Positions 15,943-23,687 of a stretch of DNA of 57,854 bases are shown here, in pieces (the first letter of the stretch is position 1; every line of letters begins with the position of its first letter). The notes under the pieces are model-generated. The model was not told where the DNA came from. It saw only the letters and a program-made list of their open reading frames with translations, and ran no database searches. A program made the position numbers and the translations under genes. Source of the stretch: a virus; the IMG/VR virus record IMGVR_UViG_3300044716_000655, positions 1 to 57,854 of that record; one strand, written 5' to 3'.

Positions 15943-17246
15943 AAAAAATAATATCATTACTTATAGTCTTACTTGTATCTATAAATTTATACTCCCAAGA
16001 GATAAATTATAAAGACACTCTAGTAGATAACATAGAAACAACTTGGATTGATAGCGATACAGCGACATTGGCCGCTATGGGTATTCAAGAAATTGTTACT
16101 ACTTGGATTGAACCAGAACCAGAGCCAGAACCTGAACCTGTTGACATGACACAGTTATCAGAAACTGATTTAGTCAACATTGCTCAGGATGTACAATTCC
16201 TATCAGAATTGCCTAAGTCATATACTGATTTACCTAAAGAGGATTTAAAGAATGTTTTAGTTCAAATTGATAATAAACTTAATAAATTAACGGCTGAGCG
16301 AGATTCATTATTAGCACAAGCAACTAGAAATGATGAATTAATTAAATCAAAAGAAAATACAATTAACGCCTTAGGAAAAGAAAAGAACATCATTGGTTTA
16401 ACTTTAGAAACTGGTGATTTAATAGTTGAGAAAACAGATTTAGAAAAGCAAAGAGAAACATTAAAAAAATATCTCTATTGGGCTGTTGGTATAGTAATAT
16501 TATTTAGTTTAATACTTGCTGTTGTATTACAAAGAAAGAAAATACAAGTACAGGACGTAGAAATTGAAGAACAACTTAATGACATATCTAAAAAGAATAG
16601 TTACTTAGAACACGCTGCGAGAATTATCCGCCACGACATGCACTCAGGTATAAACACATACATGCCTAGAGGTATTAGTTCACTTGAAAAACGATTAACA
16701 CCTGAAGACATTCAAAAGTTAAAAATAGAAGGTGCTTTAAAAATGGTTAAAGAAGGTTTAAACCATACACAGCGAGTATATAAAAGTGTTTATGAATTTA
16801 CTAACTTAGTGAAATCAGATGTTGTATTGAATAAAACCAAAGTTAATCTAAAAGATTTGCTTCAAAACTACATTACCCCAAACTCATATAGCTCACAGGT
16901 TGAAATTAGTGACTTAGAAGAATTAGAAGTAAATGAAATTTTATTTTGCAATGCAGTTGAAAATTTAATTAAAAATGGATTATCATATAATGATAGCCAA
17001 GAAAAGAAAGTCAAAATATATATTGACAACGACAGTTTAGTAATCGAAGATAATGGTCGAGGATTTACACAAAAACAATTTGATAAACATTTAACAAAAT
17101 ACTCAAAGAAAACAAATGTTACAGGTGATGAAAATGGACTCGGTTTGAATATATGCGTTGCTATATTAGAGGAGCATGGTTTTAAATTAAGTTGTGAAGG
17201 AAACAATGTAGGAACTAAAATGAAAATTAAAATTAAAAATGACTGA
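15939..17246 (+). CDS. Transmembrane histidine kinase with periplasmic sensor
   Basis: A 435-aa kinase. Residues 1-20 are a signal/anchor, then an EPEPEPEPEP linker at 58-67, a long coiled coil (about 100-178), a transmembrane helix at about 180-198, and the kinase core. The DHp helix has RHDMHSGINTYMPRG with His232 as likely phospho-acceptor, and the ATPase boxes ENLIKNGLSYN, DNGRG and GLGLN are present. The core from SYLEHAARIIRHDMHS onward is closely similar to that of the soluble kinase at 14234, so one arose by duplication and sensor exchange. Coupled to the receiver gene by an eight-base overlap. Confidence 0.83.
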   Translation: MKKIISLLIVLLVSINLYSQEINYKDTLVDNIETTWIDSDTATLAAMGIQEIVTTWIEPEPEPEPEPVDMTQLSETDLVNIAQDVQFLSELPKSYTDLPKEDLKNVLVQIDNKLNKLTAERDSLLAQATRNDELIKSKENTINALGKEKNIIGLTLETGDLIVEKTDLEKQRETLKKYLYWAVGIVILFSLILAVVLQRKKIQVQDVEIEEQLNDISKKNSYLEHAARIIRHDMHSGINTYMPRGISSLEKRLTPEDIQKLKIEGALKMVKEGLNHTQRVYKSVYEFTNLVKSDVVLNKTKVNLKDLLQNYITPNSYSSQVEISDLEELEVNEILFCNAVENLIKNGLSYNDSQEKKVKIYIDNDSLVIEDNGRGFTQKQFDKHLTKYSKKTNVTGDENGLGLNICVAILEEHGFKLSCEGNNVGTKMKIKIKND

Positions 17247-17691
17247 CTTGAACATGATTGAATCTATTTTATTAGTAGATGATGAGGATTTATTCCACTT
17301 AGTATTTGAAGATGCTTGTAGCCTATTAGACATAACTTTGTCTTTGGAAGCTATAAACAGTGCTGATGAAGCCGAAAAACGATTTAAAAAATGGTTTGAT
17401 ACCGGTGATATATCTGATAAACCAAAATGTGTATTTGTTGATTTAAATATCATAGGATCATCGTTTGATGGTATTGAATTAATTCGACGAATTAACTTTA
17501 TGTATGGTAACCATGTAGTAGTTGGAATTATATCATCAAGTAATGAAGCAGAAGAACAAGCCAAAGCACTTCAAGCCGGGGCCCAATTTTGGATCATTAA
17601 ATCAGATGATATTGAACCACGATTGGAAGAATTTAGAAAAGACTACCAGGCGTATGAAGCTAGAACAGCCCCATTTAAAATATATAGATAA
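17239..17691 (+). CDS. Single-domain response regulator
   Basis: A 150-aa CheY-like receiver without output domain. The acidic pair sits in LLVDDED (Asp14-Asp15), the phospho-acceptor is Asp68 in VFVDLNI, and SSS at 99-101 and Lys121 (WIIKSDD) complete the active site. With two kinases upstream it should take the phosphate from one or both. Lacking a DNA-binding domain, it must signal through protein contact or act as a phosphate sink. It overlaps the last kinase by eight bases and meets the next gene at its stop. Confidence 0.83.
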   Translation: MTDLNMIESILLVDDEDLFHLVFEDACSLLDITLSLEAINSADEAEKRFKKWFDTGDISDKPKCVFVDLNIIGSSFDGIELIRRINFMYGNHVVVGIISSSNEAEEQAKALQAGAQFWIIKSDDIEPRLEEFRKDYQAYEARTAPFKIYR

Positions 17692-18341
17692 TGATAGTAG
17701 GAAAGGTTACAAAAGAGCAGTTATTAAATGTATACAAGACAAAGAACATATGTCTTGAGGGTAACATTCTGAAATTAATTGACCCTGAGGATGACACTGA
17801 ATTCACAGAGTATTTGAAGATATGTGCTGATAGAGATAAAGATAGTAGACGTAAGCGTTTGGAAATAACTAAACGTATCCAAACTCAGAACAATGAACTT
17901 ACTGAAGCCCAACAACAAAATGAAAAATTGATGTTGGAGCTACAGTCTTCTTTAGAAGAAATGGAAACTTCTAAAGCACAGATCGAATGCCAAAATAAAG
18001 AATTGCTACAGTGGAAAGAGGAGAATGAAAAAATGGATGAAGATCTACGTGAAGCATTAAGAATTGCTGAGAATGCTAAATTAGCAGCTGAGGGTGATTT
18101 AGATCTAATGCAGAAAAAAACTCAATTTGAATTAATAAATAGCATTGTAAAAGTAGCATTATATATTATTTTAGGTGTAGGTATTGTAACCACAGGGATG
18201 TTTGTATTTGCAATGGTAATGGGCTACGACACAACAATTCTTAGTTCAGCATGGTCTAATATGTTTGGTATATTATTAACTAACTCATTCAGCATAGTAG
18301 GTACTATAATGGGAGTTAAATATGCTTCTGAAAAAAAGTAA
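17691..18341 (+). CDS. Coiled-coil membrane protein, candidate output of the cassette
   Basis: A 216-aa protein. Residues 55-150 form a long acidic coiled coil (for example NELTEAQQQNEKLMLELQSS). Two transmembrane helices follow, at about 152-176 and 186-208. It starts on the stop of the receiver gene and is the last gene before a new promoter at 18349, so it belongs to the two-component unit. A membrane-anchored effector, or a scaffold holding kinase and receiver, is a reasonable guess. Holin-like pore formation cannot be excluded, given the endolysin nearby. Confidence 0.6.
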   Translation: MIVGKVTKEQLLNVYKTKNICLEGNILKLIDPEDDTEFTEYLKICADRDKDSRRKRLEITKRIQTQNNELTEAQQQNEKLMLELQSSLEEMETSKAQIECQNKELLQWKEENEKMDEDLREALRIAENAKLAAEGDLDLMQKKTQFELINSIVKVALYIILGVGIVTTGMFVFAMVMGYDTTILSSAWSNMFGILLTNSFSIVGTIMGVKYASEKK

Positions 18342-18348
18342 AAGAAAG

Positions 18349-18388
18349 TTTGGCTTTTAGATTTTTATATATTATCTTTATAGTATAA
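18349..18388 (+). promoter_or_regulatory. Promoter, TTTGG variant of the TATCTTTATAG family
   Basis: TTTGGCTTTTAGATT then TTATCTTTATAGTATAA, with the upstream part the same as at 10485. It opens the transcription unit of the gene at 18404. Confidence 0.75.
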
Positions 18389-18403
18389 GAAAATTTAAAG
18401 GTT

Positions 18404-18940
18404 ATGAAAACACAACAACAAATCACAAAAAATCAATTATTACAAATACTATCTGATCTAGATGGTAAACAAGCTATGTTTGTTTCACTAACAGCTGAAG
18501 TAGATGCTCGTTTAAAAAAGACAGATAACAAATATGCTAAAGACACAGTCACTAAATTAAACAAATACTCAGGTTTAATTAATTATAATTACGCTAATAG
18601 TGTAAATAATCAACGACTAAGAGAAGATAAAGTAGCTGATTTTAAAGCTAAGTCCACTTATGCTAATAAAATTAATGATATGTATAATGGTTGTTTAGCA
18701 ACACATAATACAACAGGTCAAGTTTATTTAGTATTTAAGGAACAAAGTTCACAAAAACCAACTTATAAAATTAATGGTAAGGAAGTTGATATTGATACTG
18801 AAAACTATTTGAAACAATTTAGAGTTGAGAAAAAAGTTTATCAATCACAAAATGTTGATAAGCAAATTGAACATAGAAATGTTAAGTTAGAGAATATTAG
18901 AACTTTAAACATTAATAATATTGAATATATTATAATTTAA
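18404..18940 (+). CDS. Protein of unknown function upstream of tRNA genes
   Basis: A 178-aa lysine- and asparagine-rich soluble protein. The N-terminal 100 residues are helical, and a small beta-rich domain follows from about residue 95 (HNTTGQVYLVFKEQSSQKP). It has its own promoter and its stop lies four bases before the tRNA-Leu gene, so the tRNAs may be read from the same transcript. No family recognised. Confidence 0.5.
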   Translation: MKTQQQITKNQLLQILSDLDGKQAMFVSLTAEVDARLKKTDNKYAKDTVTKLNKYSGLINYNYANSVNNQRLREDKVADFKAKSTYANKINDMYNGCLATHNTTGQVYLVFKEQSSQKPTYKINGKEVDIDTENYLKQFRVEKKVYQSQNVDKQIEHRNVKLENIRTLNINNIEYIII

Positions 18941-18944
18941 AGTA

Positions 18945-19030
18945 GGCCGGGTGGTGAAACAGGTAGACACGCAGGACTTAAAATCCTGTTGCCCAAAAGA
19001 GCAGTGTGGGTTCGATTCCCACCCCGGCTA
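18945..19030 (+). tRNA. tRNA-Leu (UAA)
   Basis: An 86-nt class II tRNA. Acceptor GGCCGGG pairs with CCCGGCT (one G-U at the end), the discriminator is A, and CCA is not encoded. The D arm reads GTGAAACAGGTAGACAC and the anticodon arm GGACTTAAAATCC with anticodon TAA. A long variable arm follows, then T arm GTGGGTTCGATTCCCAC. All expected elements are present, so it should be functional and read UUA/UUG, codons common in this AT-rich genome. Confidence 0.92.
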
Positions 19031-19143
19031 CTAAAGTACATGCTACGCTACCCATAAGAACAGCGTCCCAGAGTATGGCTTTTGCTAAAGAGGATAAAAT
19101 GCGTAGTAGCCTCAGGAGTCTGCAGCTCCACTACGCTCCATTA
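19031..19143 (+). ncRNA. Structured RNA between two tRNAs, unassigned
   Basis: A 113-base spacer far too structured to be empty. GCGTAGT (19101-19107) pairs with ACTACGC (19130-19136), with an inner 4-bp stem GGAG/CTCC closing the 7-base loop TCTGCAG. A second stem, CCATA (19052-19056) with TATGG (19074-19078), lies upstream. The 7-base loop resembles an anticodon arm (TGC), but acceptor, D and T arms are not found. It could be an independent small RNA or a degenerate tRNA. Confidence 0.45.
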
Positions 19144-19217
19144 GCGCCCTTAGCTCATTCGGTTAGAGCAACTGACTCATAATCAGTAGGTGCCTGGTTC
19201 GATCCCAGGAGGGCGCA
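19144..19217 (+). tRNA. tRNA with CAU anticodon (Met or Ile2)
   Basis: A 74-nt canonical tRNA. Acceptor GCGCCCT/AGGGCGC, D arm TAGCTCATTCGGTTAGAGC, anticodon arm ACTGACTCATAATCAGT with anticodon CAT, T arm CCTGGTTCGATCCCAGG, discriminator A, no encoded CCA. CAT could be elongator Met or, after lysidine modification, an Ile tRNA reading AUA. The sequence alone does not decide; the AT-rich codon use would favour need for AUA decoding. Confidence 0.92.
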
Positions 19218-19239
19218 CTAAAAAGTTTTTTAAATATAG

Positions 19240-19279
19240 TTTGGCTTTTCAAAAAAATTATATTATCTTTATAGTGTAA
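19240..19279 (+). promoter_or_regulatory. Promoter, TTTGG variant of the TATCTTTATAG family
   Basis: TTTGGCTTTTC at 19240-19250 and TTATCTTTATAGTGTAA ending at 19279; the last part has GTGTAA for GTATAA. It sits 22 bases after the tRNA and drives the gene at 19309. Confidence 0.7.
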
Positions 19280-19308
19280 ATTAAAAACAAATAAATAAAT
19301 AAAAAGTT

Positions 19309-19566
19309 ATGAACAAAATGTCTACGACACAAACAACTCGCCAGTATCGCCAGTTGAACAAAACAGCTAAACAAGCATTCTTTACAGCACGTCGCCGCAA
19401 CGGAGATGTAACTAAAGTTGCTAAGATGAGTAATCAATCTATTAGTCACGTGTCTAATATTATGTCAGGTCGTCGCAGTGTTAATCAAGAAGTTGCAAAT
19501 GCAATGTATATGGTTTCACGTCGTCGCCTAAAAAACACTGAGAGACAACTCAGTAAAGTTGCCTAA
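19309..19566 (+). CDS. HTH DNA-binding protein (XRE-like)
   Basis: An 85-aa very basic protein. Residues 28-65 look like an XRE-type helix-turn-helix (GDVTKVAKMSNQSISHVSN then MSGRRSVNQEVANAMYMV), with basic flanks (ARRRN, VSRRRLKN). A monocistronic gene with its own promoter and a strong terminator, it is a likely transcription regulator of phage or host genes. A TTG or second ATG at 19318 could also be used. Confidence 0.68.
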   Translation: MNKMSTTQTTRQYRQLNKTAKQAFFTARRRNGDVTKVAKMSNQSISHVSNIMSGRRSVNQEVANAMYMVSRRRLKNTERQLSKVA

Positions 19567-19591
19567 GAGGCAAGCCATGTTGTGTGTTGGA

Positions 19592-19617
19592 TTAGGGGGC
19601 TTTGCCCCCTAATTTTT
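19592..19617 (+). terminator. Intrinsic terminator
   Basis: A 9-bp stem TTAGGGGGC/GCCCCCTAA with loop TTT, followed by TTTTT. It ends the HTH gene unit directly ahead of the next promoter. Confidence 0.85.
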
Positions 19618-19620
19618 AAT

Positions 19621-19660
19621 CCTAGATTCTTAAATAAATTTTATTATCTTTATAGTATAA
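19621..19660 (+). promoter_or_regulatory. Promoter, CCTAGA / TATCTTTATAG
   Basis: CCTAGATTCTTAAATAAA then TTATCTTTATAGTATAA. It drives the DNA-repair-like gene at 19670 with a short A-rich leader. Confidence 0.8.
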
Positions 19661-19669
19661 ATAAAAATT

Positions 19670-20143
19670 ATGAATATATTTTACATCCATGAAGATCCAG
19701 TTATCGCCGCTCAAATGTTAGCTGATGATCACATTCGCAAAATGCAAATTGAATCAGCTCAAATGTGTTGTACAGCGCATTGGGAGACAGGAAATGAAGC
19801 ACCATATAAACGTGCTCATAAGAATCATCCATCAACAATATGGGTTAGACAATCAGTACAACACTATAAATGGTTAGTGAAACATGGCCTAGAGATATGC
19901 AAAGAGTTTGAATTACGTTATGGTAAACGTCATGCTACACAAAATGTGCTTGAATGGTGTGAAAAAAATATACCTAACATATCAAACAATACATTTAAAG
20001 AACCACCATTATGCATGCCAGATGAATTTAAAGTAGGTGGTACAATTGAATCATATCGTAATTTTTATGTTAATGATAAGATTAAAATTAAAGGATTAGA
20101 TTGGAAAAAAATACCAAATAAGAAACCAAACTGGGTAATATGA
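19670..20143 (+). CDS. Pyrimidine-dimer DNA glycosylase-like protein (Pyr_excise type)
   Basis: A 157-aa protein. The N-terminal FYIHEDPVIAAQMLADDHIRK and the ESAQMCCTAHW helix match the layout of phage and bacterial proteins grouped with T4 endonuclease V (DenV), which incise DNA at UV-induced pyrimidine dimers. Several conserved histidines occur near the N-terminus. The lysine-rich C-terminus could contact DNA. Many such phage homologues are uncharacterised, so activity is uncertain. ATGA overlap with the next gene. Confidence 0.55.
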   Translation: MNIFYIHEDPVIAAQMLADDHIRKMQIESAQMCCTAHWETGNEAPYKRAHKNHPSTIWVRQSVQHYKWLVKHGLEICKEFELRYGKRHATQNVLEWCEKNIPNISNNTFKEPPLCMPDEFKVGGTIESYRNFYVNDKIKIKGLDWKKIPNKKPNWVI

Positions 20144-20343
20144 CACCAAAAGAAAAAGCAGAACAATTAGTAAACAAAATGTTTAACTGGATTCAAGGCG
20201 GAAGCGTAATAGAATATGAAACAGCTAAAGAATGTGCCTTGATAGCAGTAGATGAGATATTAAAAGTAGCGTCATTTTACAATGATTCACAAGCCGAAGT
20301 AACTTATTGGCAAGAAGTTAAACAAGAAATAGAAAAATTATGA
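20140..20343 (+). CDS. Small helical protein, function unknown
   Basis: A 67-aa acidic helical protein (MTPKEKAEQLVNKMFNW). Both ends overlap its neighbours by four bases, so it is translated with the repair gene and the phosphoesterase. The pattern resembles the small EKEQI-type family at 26227 and elsewhere, but the family signature is absent. Confidence 0.5.
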   Translation: MTPKEKAEQLVNKMFNWIQGGSVIEYETAKECALIAVDEILKVASFYNDSQAEVTYWQEVKQEIEKL

Positions 20344-21071
20344 GCAAGACAATTATATTAGGAGACACACACGGTCGTAACATTTGGAAAGAGATCGTGT
20401 TTCAAGAAAAAGCAGATAGAGTTATTTTTATCGGAGACTACTTTGATAGCTTTGATATAGGCCCTGCTGAGCAAATGCATAATTTTCAAGAGATTATTGA
20501 CTTTAAAGAGAAGGGTGAGTGTGAAGTTATTTTATTAATTGGTAACCATGACTTTCATTACTACCCAGGCGGCGAGACATACTCAGGATATAAAGCAGGC
20601 GCAGCCCCAGCTATTAGACAGATGTTACAAGAAAATGATCACCATATGCAAATGTGTTATCAACTTGATAATATCTTATTCACACATGCTGGTATTGGTC
20701 ATGACTGGTTAGTGTATCAAAACCAATATGAACCATTTACAGATCAAGATACTGTAACCAACATAGCTGATTTTGTAAACGCAATTTGGAAATATCAACC
20801 TAATCGTTTTATGTTTTATGGAATTGATCCATACGGTGATAGTAAAACACAAACACCGATTTGGATACGCCCACAATCATTAATAGCGGGTAATCGAGGT
20901 ACATTCTTGAAAACAGATTATATCCAAGTAGTAGGTCATACTCATGTCGCTAAGATTGATATTGAGGGTAAATCGACAGGCGGTAGATATTATTTCATCG
21001 ATACATTTGACACCTCAGGTCAATTTTTAGTTTATGAAAATAAGGAGTTCAGATTAGGAGAATATCCTTAA
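20340..21071 (+). CDS. Calcineurin-like metallophosphoesterase
   Basis: A 243-aa enzyme with every metal-binding motif of the family: GDTHGR (residues 8-13), GDYFDS (32-37), GNHDFHYY (62-69) and GHTHV near residue 199. These coordinate a two-metal site that hydrolyses phosphomonoesters, diesters or nucleotides. It lacks a signal peptide. In this region it sits close to a P-loop kinase and an RNA ligase, so an RNA 2',3'-cyclic end or ribonucleotide substrate is conceivable, but host (p)ppNpp-like or protein substrates are equally possible. Confidence 0.8.
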   Translation: MSKTIILGDTHGRNIWKEIVFQEKADRVIFIGDYFDSFDIGPAEQMHNFQEIIDFKEKGECEVILLIGNHDFHYYPGGETYSGYKAGAAPAIRQMLQENDHHMQMCYQLDNILFTHAGIGHDWLVYQNQYEPFTDQDTVTNIADFVNAIWKYQPNRFMFYGIDPYGDSKTQTPIWIRPQSLIAGNRGTFLKTDYIQVVGHTHVAKIDIEGKSTGGRYYFIDTFDTSGQFLVYENKEFRLGEYP

Positions 21072-21079
21072 CTTTTTAT

Positions 21080-21119
21080 CCTAGGCTTTTAAATTAAATT
21101 TATTATCTTTATAGTATAA
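21080..21119 (+). promoter_or_regulatory. Promoter, CCTAGG / TATCTTTATAG
   Basis: CCTAGGCTTTTAAATTAAA then TTATCTTTATAGTATAA; drives the small membrane gene at 21129 and the run that follows. Confidence 0.8.
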
Positions 21120-21128
21120 GAAAAAATT

Positions 21129-21248
21129 ATGAAAAATAAAATAAATGGTAACGCGGTTGATCTAATAGTAGGAATAGCTGCTGTATTTGGAGTAATGACA
21201 ATATTATTCTCTGCTGTTGGGATGATTATTAAATTAACATTTGGTTAA
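21129..21248 (+). CDS. Single-helix membrane peptide
   Basis: A 39-aa protein made almost entirely of one transmembrane helix (residues 9-35, DLIVGIAAVFGVMTILFSAV). First gene behind its own promoter. It may be an envelope-acting peptide; no family recognised. Confidence 0.5.
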   Translation: MKNKINGNAVDLIVGIAAVFGVMTILFSAVGMIIKLTFG

Positions 21249-21249
21249 T

Positions 21250-21855
21250 ATGGTTGATAATTTTGAGAAAATACGCTACAGGTTGAAATTTGAGGATGAT
21301 TATTTTTATTTCATCCAGATTATACAGCGGAGTAAAGAAAATCCTGAATTAGGTTCAAACAATAGAATTATTCGTTCTTATAATATTGATTCATTAGAAA
21401 AGTTTGATAAAAATAAGGATGAAATAACAATACTGTGTGATACATTTAATGCTCGAGCTTATATTCATTTGAATAGAAGAAAGTGGAGTAAGGTTGCACT
21501 TGAATGCTTAAGACATAATGCCGAATTAATTGCTAATAACCAACACAGTGGTATTAAGTCAAGTTTTGAGACTGTAATTGGACGTAACAATGGTGAATCA
21601 AGTGAAACTAAGACATGGATCATTGATATTGATATGAATGATTTAGAGGTTGTAAATAAAATTGAACGTATCATTAATAGTGTAGAACCTATAGATAGAA
21701 CTGTAACTAAATTAATGTATGTTCTTCCTACCAAGAATGGGTTTCATATGATCACTAAACCATTCAATAGAGCTGAATTTACTAAGTATATGCAGTTGCA
21801 AGGTGATACACCTGATATTCATACTGATAACCCAACAATATTATACGCAATATGA
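21250..21855 (+). CDS. AEP-primase-like protein
   Basis: A 201-aa protein. A TTG start at 21241 is possible but the ATG at 21250 directly follows the previous stop and is preferred. WIIDIDMND at about residues 121-129 supplies a DxD pair, and TKNGFHMITKPF near 166-177 supplies the following G-x-H block. This is the order of motifs I and II in archaeo-eukaryotic primase and PrimPol-like domains. The N-terminal 100 residues are unassigned. The match is by motif only; it may be an inactive or RNA-repair-linked relative. ATGA overlap with the kinase gene. Confidence 0.45.
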   Translation: MVDNFEKIRYRLKFEDDYFYFIQIIQRSKENPELGSNNRIIRSYNIDSLEKFDKNKDEITILCDTFNARAYIHLNRRKWSKVALECLRHNAELIANNQHSGIKSSFETVIGRNNGESSETKTWIIDIDMNDLEVVNKIERIINSVEPIDRTVTKLMYVLPTKNGFHMITKPFNRAEFTKYMQLQGDTPDIHTDNPTILYAI

Positions 21856-22250
21856 AAACATTAATATTATTAAGAGGATTACCTGGATCGGGTAAATCAA
21901 CATTAGCTAAAATGTTAGTCGGGGATAAAGATTACCGACACAAAGAGGCTGATATGTTTTTCGTCGACGGTGAGGGTAATTACAAGTTTGAACCATCAAA
22001 AATCAAAGATGCTCATGCTTGGTGTCAAGAGGAGGTTGATTTCCTAATGAGATATGAGCATTCGCCAGTGGTAGTGTCAAACACATTCACACAAGAGTGG
22101 GAGATGGATGCTTATTTTGAATTAGCTGAGAAGTATGATTACCAAACATCTTGCCTTATAGTAGAAAATAGACACGGTGGAGTAAATGAACATGGTGTAC
22201 CCGCAGACAAATTAGAACAAATGAAAAATCGTTTTGAAATAAAATTATAA
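21852..22250 (+). CDS. P-loop kinase (PNKP/N4BP2-like)
   Basis: A 132-aa P-loop protein. Walker A is RGLPGSGKST (residues 8-17). EADMFFVD follows, as in AAA_33/zeta-toxin-like kinases, and VVVSNTFTQEWEMDAYFELA near the middle matches the NTN/NTF motif of N4BP2-like and polynucleotide 5'-kinase domains. Such enzymes phosphorylate nucleic-acid 5' ends or small molecules. Being 260 bases upstream of an RNA ligase supports an end-healing role; substrate not proven. Confidence 0.7.
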   Translation: MKTLILLRGLPGSGKSTLAKMLVGDKDYRHKEADMFFVDGEGNYKFEPSKIKDAHAWCQEEVDFLMRYEHSPVVVSNTFTQEWEMDAYFELAEKYDYQTSCLIVENRHGGVNEHGVPADKLEQMKNRFEIKL

Positions 22251-22264
22251 AAATAACAAACAAA

Positions 22265-22513
22265 ATGAAAATTACAGTAATCCACAACCCAGATGAAGAA
22301 AATTGGGGACAATATGCAGGAGTTGAAACAATTTTAACTACTAATGAAGGCACAGAATCAGTCAACTTTGCTGGAGGTGAACCTGAAGACATGAGTATTG
22401 CTAGAGATTTGAGTGATGCCTGGAGCATTAAAGAATTATTAGTTAGAGCATATAATGCAGGTAAGAATGGCGAAACATTAGAAATCGAAGAAATAACAGA
22501 AGACGACGAATAA
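22265..22513 (+). CDS. Small acidic protein between kinase and RNA ligase
   Basis: An 82-aa acidic protein with a strongly negative C-terminus (EIEEITEDDE). It lies between the kinase and the RNA ligase with its stop touching the ligase start, so it is part of the same unit. It may be an accessory factor; no family recognised. Confidence 0.5.
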   Translation: MKITVIHNPDEENWGQYAGVETILTTNEGTESVNFAGGEPEDMSIARDLSDAWSIKELLVRAYNAGKNGETLEIEEITEDDE

Positions 22514-23677
22514 ATGGAAAACAATAATTCAGTGTGCTATGTAGCACGTATAAACGAAATCAACCCAATCCCAGGAGCAGATAATATCGAACAAGGTGTT
22601 ATCGGAGGATGGAATTGTATTATCAAGAAAGGAGAATACAAAGTAGATGACTTAGTTGTAGTAGCAACCACAGACGCAGTTATTCCTGTAGAGCTATCAG
22701 ATGCAATGAACGTAACCAATTACTTACGTAAGGGTCAACGTGTGCGTACTGTTAAGTTAAGAGGTGTTTACAGTGAGTGTTTGATTATACCTTTAAGATA
22801 CGCTCGTCAATCTGCTAAATACACTAAATTGGAGTGGAATGAAGGTAAGGATGTAATGGAATTGTTAGGTATCTTCAAGTATGAACCACCAGTACGCCAA
22901 GTACAAGTGGCAGGGGGTCGTAAGATTAAATATAAAGACAACCCTAATTTCCAGGTTTATTATAAATTCCCCAACATAAAAAATGTGAATGGAATGTTTA
23001 ATGAAGAAGATTATGTACAAATTACTCGTAAGATACATGGTACAAATGCTCGTTATGGTATTGTTAAGAAACATAAGTTATCATTTTGGGATAAGTGTAA
23101 AAAATTCTTACGATTAGCTGATGAGTGGATTGAGTATGAATATGTTTATGGTTCACATAACGTTGAGAAAGGTTCTGATACACAAGGTTTCTACTCAACT
23201 GATGTTTGGAGAGAGGTAGCTGATAAGTATCAAATCAAAGATAAGTTGTGGGCGTTTGTTAAGAATCACACACCAACTGAAGTTGGAACTGGAGTAATAG
23301 TATATGGTGAGATATACGGACCTGGTATTCAAAAGAACTATGACTACGGATTGAAGGAGTTAGAGTTTGCTGGTTTTGATGTTGTATGGAATGGTAAATA
23401 TTTTTGTGGTGAATTAACTCATCTTACAATGATTGGTAAGCATAATGACTTTATCGACGGTGTTGATTTGCCTCACGTACCTATTTTATATGTTGGACTT
23501 TGGTCTCAAGAGATTCAAGATAAGTTCACATTCAACAACTTTATTGAAGGAACTAAAGTACCACATGAAGGTATTGTAATCAAACACACAAGTGGACAAA
23601 GAGAAAAAGTAGCTAAAGTAATTAACCCAGACTATCTCATCTATGGAGAGAAACATGATGTAGGAGATTCACACTAA
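22514..23677 (+). CDS. RNA ligase (Rnl5/DraRnl-like)
   Basis: A 387-aa ligase. Residues 1-100 form an N-terminal OB-like domain (INPIPGADNIEQGVIGGW). The nucleotidyltransferase motif I is KIHGTN, with Lys173 as the AMP-binding lysine. Motif III-like VYGEIYGPGIQ, motif IV EGIVIKHTSG and motif V KVINPDYL follow in order. This architecture with an N-terminal OB fold is that of the Deinococcus DraRnl/Rnl5 group, which seals 3'-OH/5'-P nicks in RNA strands. It probably repairs tRNA or other RNA cut by host nucleases. All catalytic blocks look intact. Confidence 0.85.
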   Translation: MENNNSVCYVARINEINPIPGADNIEQGVIGGWNCIIKKGEYKVDDLVVVATTDAVIPVELSDAMNVTNYLRKGQRVRTVKLRGVYSECLIIPLRYARQSAKYTKLEWNEGKDVMELLGIFKYEPPVRQVQVAGGRKIKYKDNPNFQVYYKFPNIKNVNGMFNEEDYVQITRKIHGTNARYGIVKKHKLSFWDKCKKFLRLADEWIEYEYVYGSHNVEKGSDTQGFYSTDVWREVADKYQIKDKLWAFVKNHTPTEVGTGVIVYGEIYGPGIQKNYDYGLKELEFAGFDVVWNGKYFCGELTHLTMIGKHNDFIDGVDLPHVPILYVGLWSQEIQDKFTFNNFIEGTKVPHEGIVIKHTSGQREKVAKVINPDYLIYGEKHDVGDSH

Positions 23678-23687
23678 GACTTTTTAT

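Noticed and set aside
17522-17758. Plus-strand 78-codon ORF overlapping the receiver gene
   Set aside because: It lies in another frame across the end of the receiver and the start of the next gene, both with better support.
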